A stretch of 12,921 bases of DNA, taken from Caldifarciminota bacterium. Lineage in GTDB: Bacteria > Hydrothermota > 32-111 > QNBC01. The notes beneath the pieces are model-generated. The model saw nothing but the letters and a program-made list of their open reading frames with translations. It was not told the origin of the DNA and did no database searches. Positions 7,117 to 12,921 of this stretch are shown piece by piece; position 1 is the first letter of the stretch, and each line of letters begins with the position of its first letter. The stretch is taken from contig JAGLYS010000349.1 in NCBI GenBank assembly GCA_023132105.1, positions 1 through 12,921 on the forward strand. The letters run 5' to 3'. The position numbers and the translations under genes were made by a program.

Positions 7117-8241
7117 TTGGCTCACGCATTTACTCCAGGGCTTAAAGTAAGTAGAAAAGCCGTTATATATAAAGAGAGAAGATTACCACTTAAAGGTGAA
7201 GTGGTTTGTAAAGTTGGAGATAGAGTAAAAGCTGGTGATATAGTAGCAAAAACACAAATTCCGGGCGATGTAGAAACATTGAATATTGCTGGTAGATTGG
7301 GAGTATCTCCCGAAGATGTTAAAGAATTTTTAAAATTTAATATCGGAGATAAGATAAAAAAAGAAGAAACAATTGCTATGACCAATGGAATCTTTGGATA
7401 TTTTAAAACAATTATCAAATCTCCGATTACAGGAACTATCGAAAATATATCGGAAATAACAGGACAGATGATACTAAGATATCCCCCTAAACCAATTCAG
7501 GTTGATGCTTATGTAGATGGAGAAGTTTCTGAAATCATAGAGAACGAAGGAGTCATAATCAGGACACAGGGAACATTTGTCCAGGGAATATTTGGGATTG
7601 GGGGAGAGGTAAGAGGGGAAATGAAAATAGCAGCAAAATCAAATGATGCAATTATTACCGTAGATGATATCACACCTGATTGTAGTGGAAAGATCTTAGT
7701 TGCAGGTTCATTTATCAATGAAAATATTTTGAAAGAGGCTGTAACAGTAGGAGTTAAAGGTATTGTTGTCGGTGGTATTGACGACAGAGACCTTAAGAGC
7801 TTTCTCGGGTATGATATTGGTGTTGCAATTACCGGTTCGGAGAAGAAAGGTATCACTGTTGTGGTAACCGAAGGATTTGGCAAAATGAACATGGCAGAGA
7901 GGACCTATAATACACTAAAAGAAAAAGAAGGACAGATTGCATCTATAAATGGAGCTACACAAATAAGAGCAGGTGTTCTTAGGCCTGAAGTAATTATACC
8001 TGACTTTAATTTAAAGAATGAAGAATTAAAATCAGTTGATTCATCATCCGGTATACAGATTGGAAATATTGTTAGAATTATTAGAGCACCTTATTTCGGT
8101 CTGATTGGCAAGGTAACGAACCTACCCCCTGAACTTCTGAAAATTGAAACTGAAGCTAATGTAAGAGTATTGGAAGTGGAATTGAAATCCGGGGAAAAGG
8201 TGATTTTACCAAGAGCAAATATCGAATTGATTGAAGGTTGA
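7117..8241 (+). CDS. Barrel-sandwich and KOW-like protein of unknown function
   Basis: A 374-residue soluble protein starting at TTG. Residues about 22-58 (LPLKGEVVCKVGDRVKAGDIVAKTQIPG) look like a biotinyl/lipoyl-type barrel-sandwich hybrid of the RnfC kind, without an obvious modified lysine. A second such element, SPITGTIENISEITGQ, spans 102-117. The centre (about 170-295) has VGVKGIVVGGI, DIGVAITGSEKKGITVVVTEGFG and INGATQIRAGVLRPEVIIP. The C-terminus holds a KOW-like beta unit (VRIIRAPYFGLIGKVTNLPP, 319-338) and a last strand pair ending ILPRANIELIE. KOW units commonly bind RNA or ribosomal protein, and barrel sandwiches often mediate docking, but no function can be assigned. It follows the ATPase gene by 14 bases and is the last gene of the operon, ahead of a hairpin. 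Confidence 0.75.
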   Translation: MAHAFTPGLKVSRKAVIYKERRLPLKGEVVCKVGDRVKAGDIVAKTQIPGDVETLNIAGRLGVSPEDVKEFLKFNIGDKIKKEETIAMTNGIFGYFKTIIKSPITGTIENISEITGQMILRYPPKPIQVDAYVDGEVSEIIENEGVIIRTQGTFVQGIFGIGGEVRGEMKIAAKSNDAIITVDDITPDCSGKILVAGSFINENILKEAVTVGVKGIVVGGIDDRDLKSFLGYDIGVAITGSEKKGITVVVTEGFGKMNMAERTYNTLKEKEGQIASINGATQIRAGVLRPEVIIPDFNLKNEELKSVDSSSGIQIGNIVRIIRAPYFGLIGKVTNLPPELLKIETEANVRVLEVELKSGEKVILPRANIELIEG

Positions 8242-8268
8242 TTAAAAGCAACCTAAGGTGCTTTTAAT
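8241..8268 (+). terminator. Probable terminator after the gcvPB operon
   Basis: ATTAAAAGCA (8241-8250) pairs with TGCTTTTAAT (8259-8268). CC (8252-8253) and GG (8257-8258) can extend the stem across a bulged A. The hairpin begins in the stop codon of the preceding gene. The T-run lies within the right arm (TTTT at 8262-8265) rather than after it, so efficiency is uncertain. Confidence 0.5.
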
Positions 8269-8271
8269 ATA

Positions 8272-8300
8272 TTGCAAAGAGTATAAATAAATTGTATAAT
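8272..8300 (+). promoter_or_regulatory. Sigma70-type promoter for the response regulator-miaA operon
   Basis: TTGCAA (8272-8277), a 17-base spacer and a perfect TATAAT (8295-8300). The predicted start is near 8307, leaving a leader of about 27 bases to ATG 8334. It sits directly after the hairpin that ends the gcvPB operon. Confidence 0.65.
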
Positions 8301-8323
8301 TAGTTAGATATATTATTAAAAAT

Positions 8324-8327
8324 GGAG
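8324..8327 (+). promoter_or_regulatory. Shine-Dalgarno fixing the response regulator start
   Basis: GGAG lies six bases before ATG 8334. It overlaps the alternative ATG at 8322, which has no such site, so the downstream start is preferred. Confidence 0.65.
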
Positions 8328-8333
8328 TGGATT

Positions 8334-8696
8334 ATGAAAAGAATTTTAGTAGTAGATGATGAGCCTGATTTATTGGATTTAATTGAATTGATTTTGACGA
8401 ATGAGGGTTATGATATTCATAAAGCACAAAATGGAAAAGAGGCTATTAATTTAACCGAAAAAAATGATTATGATATTATAATTATGGATATAATGATGCC
8501 TGAAATGGATGGATGGGAAACTATAAAATCAATTAGAGCAGATAAGAAAAATGTTAATATTCCTATAATTATGCTTACTTGCAGGGATAACTCACAAGAT
8601 AAATATTATGCAATTCAGGAAGGAATAGAAGATTATATTACGAAACCTTTTACACCAAATCATCTTGTAAATGTCATAAATGATATCTTCAAATAG
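8334..8696 (+). CDS. Single-domain response regulator (CheY-like receiver)
   Basis: A 120-residue receiver domain with no output domain. Acidic pocket residues are D8 and D9, the phospho-acceptor is D52 in IIIMDIMMPEMDG (48-60), the switch threonine is T82 in IMLT, and the lysine is K104 in YITKPF. All core residues are present, so it should be phosphorylated by a histidine kinase, but none is encoded nearby. The start at 8334 gives the classical MKRILVVDDEP beginning. A frame from ATG 8322 would add four residues. The EAL gene begins five bases after its stop, so it may control that protein by interaction or simply share its operon. Confidence 0.9.
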   Translation: MKRILVVDDEPDLLDLIELILTNEGYDIHKAQNGKEAINLTEKNDYDIIIMDIMMPEMDGWETIKSIRADKKNVNIPIIMLTCRDNSQDKYYAIQEGIEDYITKPFTPNHLVNVINDIFK

Positions 8697-8701
8697 TTTT
8701 T

Positions 8702-9958
8702 ATGCAAGATAGTTATTACTACAAATATTTAAAATACAGATCAATATTACATGATTCCGAAGTAGATTTAAAAACATATAATTTTCAAATAGAAAATATT
8801 AGGACATTCATAGAACGAGGAGAGCAGGTTGGTATAATTGTTGTTGATCTCGATACTCGATATGAGGAATTAAACGGTTGGGAGTTGTATGATAGTAAAA
8901 GATATACGATTGCTCTTATATTAGAAAAGTTTACAGCAAAATATAAGAAGTCCATTCTTACTTTATTAAATGTCAGGAGTGGAACATTTATAATATTTTT
9001 TCCTTTTAATTTGAATAAAGATTTTGAGAAATTTATTGTAAAATTTAACAAACATTTTTCCGAATATCTTGACAAGGATATATTTAATAATCAATATATA
9101 AATTTTTCCGATGGAATTATACCTTTAAATAAAAACTTAAGGATAGAAAGATTAATCAATTGTTCAATATTCGAGGTTTTGAGCAGAATTGAACTTAAAA
9201 GAGAGAAAGCAGTTATTGAGAATGAAAAGACTCTAGTAAAATTAATAGATGAAAGGGAAATAGATGTTTTTTTTCAACCTATTATTGATATTGAAAAAAA
9301 TGAAATACTGGCAATAGAAGTATTATCAAGACCCAGATTTGCATTTTTTGCTAATTCTGATATATTATTTGGGGAAAATGCAAATTATAGTAAATATTAT
9401 GATCTGGAAATGCTATGCTTTAGAAAAGCTATAAATAAAATTAAGGGTGTCGCTAAAAAATTTAGATATTCTTTAAACTTCTCATCGGATTTTGTTATGT
9501 ACCATTTGATTAATAACGATACTATGAAAGAAATAATTGAGAGAACTTCTCTTTTGCCTTCACAATTTATTATCGAAATCACAGAAAGAAAACAGATAAA
9601 AGATTTATATGGATTCAAGGAAATTATAAGGAAATTAAAAGATTTCGGATTTGCTGTTGCAATCGATGATGTCGGATCAGGATATTCCAGTTTAAATTTA
9701 ATATCTGAAATTAAACCTGATTTTATTAAATATGATACAGATCTCATAAGGGATATATATAAAATACCAATAAAACAACAGTTACTGAAAAGTATATCTT
9801 CTTTTGCAAAAGAGCAAAATCTCACACTTATTGCCGAGGGGGTAGAAAATAAGGATGAATTGGATAAGGTAAGAGAGATAGGTGTAAAATATGTTCAGGG
9901 ATACTTTTTAGAAAGACCGGCGGAAAGTTTGGAGAAATTCATTAAAGATTATGCATAA
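8702..9958 (+). CDS. Degenerate GGDEF plus EAL-domain protein (c-di-GMP phosphodiesterase)
   Basis: A 418-residue cytoplasmic protein. The N-terminal part (about 40-160) has GGDEF-like strands (GIIVVDLD at 44-51), but the signature is reduced to RSGTF (92-96), so cyclase activity is unlikely. The EAL domain spans about 180-412. The signature reads EVL (E206) with R210. Other catalytic or metal-ligand positions look intact: N259, E292, D322 and D323 (AIDDVGSGYSSL), K343, E379 (AEGVE) and Q399 (VQGYF). It probably hydrolyses c-di-GMP despite the A-to-V change. No membrane span or sensor domain is visible, so input may come through the adjacent response regulator. There is no clear Shine-Dalgarno before the ATG, suggesting coupling to the upstream gene. 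Its last eight bases overlap the start of mutL. Confidence 0.87.
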   Translation: MQDSYYYKYLKYRSILHDSEVDLKTYNFQIENIRTFIERGEQVGIIVVDLDTRYEELNGWELYDSKRYTIALILEKFTAKYKKSILTLLNVRSGTFIIFFPFNLNKDFEKFIVKFNKHFSEYLDKDIFNNQYINFSDGIIPLNKNLRIERLINCSIFEVLSRIELKREKAVIENEKTLVKLIDEREIDVFFQPIIDIEKNEILAIEVLSRPRFAFFANSDILFGENANYSKYYDLEMLCFRKAINKIKGVAKKFRYSLNFSSDFVMYHLINNDTMKEIIERTSLLPSQFIIEITERKQIKDLYGFKEIIRKLKDFGFAVAIDDVGSGYSSLNLISEIKPDFIKYDTDLIRDIYKIPIKQQLLKSISSFAKEQNLTLIAEGVENKDELDKVREIGVKYVQGYFLERPAESLEKFIKDYA

Positions 9959-11660
9959 TAAAATAAAAATTTTATCACCCAATACTATTTCCCAGATAGC
10001 AGCCGGTGAAGTGATTGATAAACCATCATCTTGTATTAAGGAATTATTGGAGAATAGTATAGATGCAGGTTCTGATAAAATTGAAATAGAAATTAAATCG
10101 GCAGGAAAGGTTGTTATTCAAGTGAAGGATAACGGCATAGGGATGATTGAAGAGGATATTATAAATTCGGTTAAAAGACATGCAACCAGCAAAATTAAAG
10201 ATATCTCGGATTTGCAAACGGTTTCCACATATGGTTTTAGAGGAGAAGCTTTGCCCAGTATCGCTTCTGTTTCAAAATTGACTGTAATTTCAAAACAGAA
10301 AAGCGATGAAATTGGGACGAGGGTATTTTTTGATAAGGGTAATGTTATTAGTATCGGTAAGGTTGCAATGAATAAAGGGACAACAATAATTGTTGAACGG
10401 TTATTTTACAACTTGCCGGTTCGATTTAAGTTTCTTAAATCAGACATTAGTGAATATAGGGCAATATTACAGCAAATATTCCATTCTGCATTGCCAAATT
10501 ATAATGTTGAGTATTATTTCATTTCGGATGGTAAAAATATAATTCATTTTAGGAAATGTACAAATATAAAAGATAGAATTTTCCAGATTATTGATAGAAT
10601 ATATGAAAAAAAATTCATTCCTATTAATTATGATGATGATAAATATCATCTAAATGGATTTATTACCAAACCAGAGATAAATATTACATCGAATAATTAT
10701 AGAAAAATATTTATAAATGGGCGATATGTATCAAATAAAATTATATCAAAAGCAATTATTTCAGGATATGGAGAAACATATAGTAAATCACGCCCCGGAT
10801 ATTATTTATTTATTGATTTACCTAAAGACGAAATCGACATAAATATTCATCCAAAAAAATTGGAAGTCAAATTTCAAAATGAGAAAGGTATTTTTTCACT
10901 AATATATAATAGCATACATGAAACAATATCAAGTGGTAAAGCTGTTTTGAATATGGATAGAGATAGCTTAAGCCATATTCAAGATAAATATAATTACACG
11001 GATAAATCCGGTGCTGGATTATATCAACCTGCACTTGACAGTTTGTTTTTGAATGATTCATCGGATAGATATAAGCCAGAGTCTCAAAAGGAATTTATTT
11101 TTCGTGAAAGGGCAGACAATCTCAAATATTGGCAATTTCACAATTCATATATATTAGCTGAAACACAAACTGCTTTAATTATCATTGATCAGCATGCAGC
11201 ACATGAGCGGATAATATATGAAAAATTGAAAAAAAAAGAGAATGTTCTAAGTCAGAAATTACTTTTCCCTCTTGTGATAAAATTCTCTCCTAATGATGCT
11301 GTTTTTATAGAATCTATAATTAATGAACTTGAAAAAATCAAATTTGAAATTTCAAGTTTTAGCAGCAATACGATTATTATAACCTCAGTACCTTCTATAT
11401 TGAATAAAATGACAAAAGAGAAATTTTTAGAGATAATAGAATCTATTAAGTCAGAAAAAGAGAGCGACATATATGAAAATATTTTAAAATCAATAGCATG
11501 CAAAGCAGCTATAAAGGTTAATAAAAAGCTCTCATCAGAAGAGATGGAACAGCTTATTGCCGATCTATTCAGATGTAATGTTCCATACTATTGCCCTCAT
11601 GGCAGACCAACATTAATAAAAATTTCATTAGATGAAATCGAAAAAATGGTTGGTAGATGA
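9951..11660 (+). CDS. mutL: DNA mismatch repair protein MutL
   Basis: A 569-residue mismatch-repair MutL, recruited by MutS at mispairs. The N-terminal GHL ATPase shows IAAGEV (16-21), KELLENS (30-36, with E31 and N35 at the catalytic and Mg positions), DNGIGM (60-65), RHATSKI (76-82) and YGFRGEAL (94-101). The C-terminal domain carries the nuclease motif DQHAAHERIIYE (413-424), which fits DQHAxxExxxxE. ACKAAIK (516-522) and CPHGRPT (548-554) supply further metal-site elements. It is therefore the endonuclease type found in bacteria without MutH. The linker (about 335-390) is short. It overlaps the EAL gene by eight bases and miaA by four (ATGA). mutS is not in the window. Confidence 0.95.
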   Translation: MHNKIKILSPNTISQIAAGEVIDKPSSCIKELLENSIDAGSDKIEIEIKSAGKVVIQVKDNGIGMIEEDIINSVKRHATSKIKDISDLQTVSTYGFRGEALPSIASVSKLTVISKQKSDEIGTRVFFDKGNVISIGKVAMNKGTTIIVERLFYNLPVRFKFLKSDISEYRAILQQIFHSALPNYNVEYYFISDGKNIIHFRKCTNIKDRIFQIIDRIYEKKFIPINYDDDKYHLNGFITKPEINITSNNYRKIFINGRYVSNKIISKAIISGYGETYSKSRPGYYLFIDLPKDEIDINIHPKKLEVKFQNEKGIFSLIYNSIHETISSGKAVLNMDRDSLSHIQDKYNYTDKSGAGLYQPALDSLFLNDSSDRYKPESQKEFIFRERADNLKYWQFHNSYILAETQTALIIIDQHAAHERIIYEKLKKKENVLSQKLLFPLVIKFSPNDAVFIESIINELEKIKFEISSFSSNTIIITSVPSILNKMTKEKFLEIIESIKSEKESDIYENILKSIACKAAIKVNKKLSSEEMEQLIADLFRCNVPYYCPHGRPTLIKISLDEIEKMVGR

Positions 11661-12568
11661 GGGAATTATACTGTATTATAGGACCTACTGTAGCAGGAAA
11701 AACTTACATATCAAACCAGATATCAGAATATTTTCCCGTTGAAATTATTTCTTGTGATTCAAGACAGATATATAAATATATGAATATTGGAACTGCAAAA
11801 CCTGACGAGTATAAATTAAAAATTATAAAACACCATTTTATAGATATAATTAATCCGGATGAATATTATAATGCAAAGATGTATAGTGAAGCAGCTGAGA
11901 ATATAATCAATACAATCGGGATTAAAGGTAATTTGCCTTTAGTGGTAGGAGGTACGGGTATGTATCTCAATGCACTTATATATGGGATTTTTGATATAGA
12001 TATACCCGACATTCTTAGAGAAAAATTGAAAGAGATGAAAACTATTGAATTGTATAGAGAATTGTGTAATATCGATAAAATTACATCGTTAAATATAAAA
12101 TCTTCGGATAGATATAGGATTATAAGGGCTCTTGAGGTAAAAAAGCATTCAGGGAAGAGTATTACAGAGATAAGAAGGGAAAGTATACCCAAGTATAAAG
12201 TGATATATTTCTATATAATAAAAAATAGAAAAGAGTTATATAATGATATAGATAATCGCGTAGATGAAATGATAAAATCAGGTTTAATCGAAGAAATAAA
12301 AGGTTTGTTGAAAATGGGGTATAATTTTAATACACCCGGTATGAAAACCATTGGTTATAAGGAATTTGAGGATTATTTTTCAGGAGAAAAGGATATTACC
12401 GAGGTTTCTGAAATGATAAAGAAAAATACACGGCACTATGCAAAGAGGCAGTTTACCTGGTTTAATAAACAGATAAAGAACGGTGAACATTATATATATA
12501 ATGTTAGTAATGTGGGATATAAGACTGTAGTAAATGAAATTATTGTAAGAATAAGAAAAGGGAAATAA
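11657..12568 (+). CDS. miaA: tRNA dimethylallyltransferase
   Basis: A 303-residue enzyme that adds a dimethylallyl group to A37 of tRNAs reading UNN codons, the first step of ms2i6A formation. The P-loop is GPTVAGKT (9-16), slightly off the usual GPT-A/S-GK-S/T order. SCDSRQIYKYMNIGTAKP (32-49) carries the substrate aspartate D34, KHHFID is at 58-63 and GGTGMYLNALIYG at 98-110. The C-terminal RHYAKRQFTWF line is also present. Length is typical. It begins with the ATGA overlap at the end of mutL, matching the common mutL-miaA order. Its TAA stop lies in the loop of the terminator hairpin. Confidence 0.95.
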   Translation: MRELYCIIGPTVAGKTYISNQISEYFPVEIISCDSRQIYKYMNIGTAKPDEYKLKIIKHHFIDIINPDEYYNAKMYSEAAENIINTIGIKGNLPLVVGGTGMYLNALIYGIFDIDIPDILREKLKEMKTIELYRELCNIDKITSLNIKSSDRYRIIRALEVKKHSGKSITEIRRESIPKYKVIYFYIIKNRKELYNDIDNRVDEMIKSGLIEEIKGLLKMGYNFNTPGMKTIGYKEFEDYFSGEKDITEVSEMIKKNTRHYAKRQFTWFNKQIKNGEHYIYNVSNVGYKTVVNEIIVRIRKGK

Positions 12569-12585
12569 ATTCCCTTTTCTTATTC
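12549..12585. terminator. Bidirectional terminator between miaA and ferredoxin
   Basis: A perfect 16-bp stem: GAATAAGAAAAGGGAA (12549-12564) pairs with TTCCCTTTTCTTATTC (12570-12585) around a five-base loop. The arms are T-rich when read from either direction, so it can serve both convergent genes. It includes the miaA stop codon. Confidence 0.8.
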
Positions 12586-12594
12586 AAATAAATC

Positions 12595-12777
12595 CTATTC
12601 TTCTACAATGATGGCATCAACCGGACAACTCTCCGCAACATCTTTAACATCACAAGCCGAGTAATCTTTGCTGATTATAATTGCTTTACCTTCATCGTTT
12701 AATTCAAAAACATCAGGACATGTTGAGACACAAACGCCACATCCGATACAAAGGTCTTCTTCAATTCTTACAGTCAT
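12595..12777 (-). CDS. Single-cluster [4Fe-4S] ferredoxin
   Basis: A 60-residue ferredoxin with cysteines at 10, 13, 16, 20, 42 and 51. C10, C13, C16 and C51 match the cluster ligands of the Thermotoga maritima ferredoxin, which is the same length and very similar in its CIGCGVC start. C20 and C42 match the positions that form a disulfide in that protein. It acts as a small low-potential electron carrier in the cytoplasm, partner unknown. The Shine-Dalgarno AGGAGG (12788-12783, minus strand) lies five bases before the ATG. It is a single-gene unit, convergent with miaA. Confidence 0.93.
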   Translation of the reverse strand: MTVRIEEDLCIGCGVCVSTCPDVFELNDEGKAIIISKDYSACDVKDVAESCPVDAIIVEE

Positions 12778-12807
12778 ATTATCCTCCTCTAAATTATATT
12801 TCGGATT

Positions 12808-12836
12808 ACTTTAATACTTTTTATTTTTTTTGTCAA
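12808..12836 (-). promoter_or_regulatory. Sigma70-type promoter of the ferredoxin gene
   Basis: On the minus strand a perfect TTGACA (12836-12831) precedes a 17-base A-rich spacer and TAAAGT (12813-12808), a moderate -10. The predicted start is near 12801, about 24 bases before the ATG at 12777. Confidence 0.5.
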
Positions 12837-12848
12837 GAGAATAGTGTG

Positions 12849-12870
12849 TTGCAATTGTAGATAGTTATAG
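12849..12870 (-). promoter_or_regulatory. 22-base box upstream of the ferredoxin -35
   Basis: Plus-strand reading TTGCAATTGTAGATA, then ATAG after three bases. It matches 2770-2791 at 18 of 22 positions and lies 12 bases upstream of the -35. It is a candidate shared regulatory site or repeat remnant. Confidence 0.35.
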
Positions 12871-12905
12871 ACATAATAACCGGTTTTATTAAGCACATCA
12901 TTGTC

Positions 12906-12921
12906 ATTGCGAGGAGTGAAA
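12906..12921 (+). repeat. Dispersed repeat fragment cut by the window end
   Basis: ATTGCGAGGAGTGAAA runs into the window edge. It matches the reverse complement of 32-47 at 14 of 16 positions, so the window is flanked by inverted copies of one element. From memory it resembles a widespread intergenic repeat that continues with a CGACGAAGCAAT-like half. Confidence 0.6.

Noticed and set aside
7122..7892. Long open frames on the minus strand (7122-7418 and 7509-7892) opposite the barrel/KOW gene
   Set aside because: They are serine/threonine/isoleucine-rich mirror frames of a gene with a strong Shine-Dalgarno and coherent motifs, and show no ribosome-binding site or domain of their own.
8322..8333. 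Upstream ATG start for the response regulator
   Set aside because: GGAG at 8324-8327 is placed for ATG 8334, and that start gives the standard receiver N-terminus.
9397..9825. 142-codon minus-strand frame opposite the EAL gene
   Set aside because: It lies over the conserved EAL catalytic region, whose codon constraints explain it. The product is low-complexity and unlike any known family.

Overview
The window is strongly AT-rich bacterial DNA with heavy AGA/ATA codon use. It reads as a single gene-dense chromosomal stretch from a diderm, probably anaerobic bacterium. An Omp85/BamA-type outer-membrane protein and a LolA-like periplasmic protein indicate an outer membrane. A split glycine decarboxylase subunit (GcvPB) and a Thermotoga-like 60-residue ferredoxin suit an anaerobe. 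The gene set resembles that of poorly cultured diderm candidate phyla (Cloacimonadota or WOR-3/Stahlbacteria-like), but this placement is a low-confidence inference. No rRNA, tRNA, CRISPR array, IS element or phage gene was seen.

Layout. Bases 1-142 are non-coding and hold a GC-rich hairpin, a dispersed-repeat fragment and heptamer repeats. Bases 143-2724 (minus strand) are a tight three-gene envelope operon: LolA-like protein, small membrane protein, BamA-like protein. Bases 2725-2952 are a divergent promoter region. Bases 2953-3459 encode a MogA/MoaB-type protein. Bases 3515-8241 are a four-gene operon: gcvPB, a 110-residue conserved small protein, a GlmL/MutL-family ASKHA ATPase and a barrel-sandwich plus KOW-like protein. 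Bases 8334-12568 are a second four-gene operon: single-domain response regulator, degenerate-GGDEF/EAL protein, DNA mismatch repair mutL, miaA. A strong bidirectional terminator separates miaA from a convergent ferredoxin gene (12595-12777, minus). The last bases run into another copy of the dispersed repeat found at the left edge, in inverted orientation.

How the genes work together. The minus-strand operon serves outer-membrane biogenesis. The gcvPB operon couples one half of the glycine decarboxylase P-protein to an ATPase family known from B12-dependent aminomutase operons, yet no mutase is present. The small protein, ATPase and barrel/KOW protein look like a co-translated module of unknown function and are the best candidate here for an undescribed system. 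The second operon places c-di-GMP signalling genes directly ahead of mutL-miaA. Housekeeping-type promoters with 17-base spacers can be placed ahead of four transcription units. Two divergent genes (lolA-like and mogA-like) lack Shine-Dalgarno sequences and could be leaderless. No gene-free stretch exceeds 300 bases.
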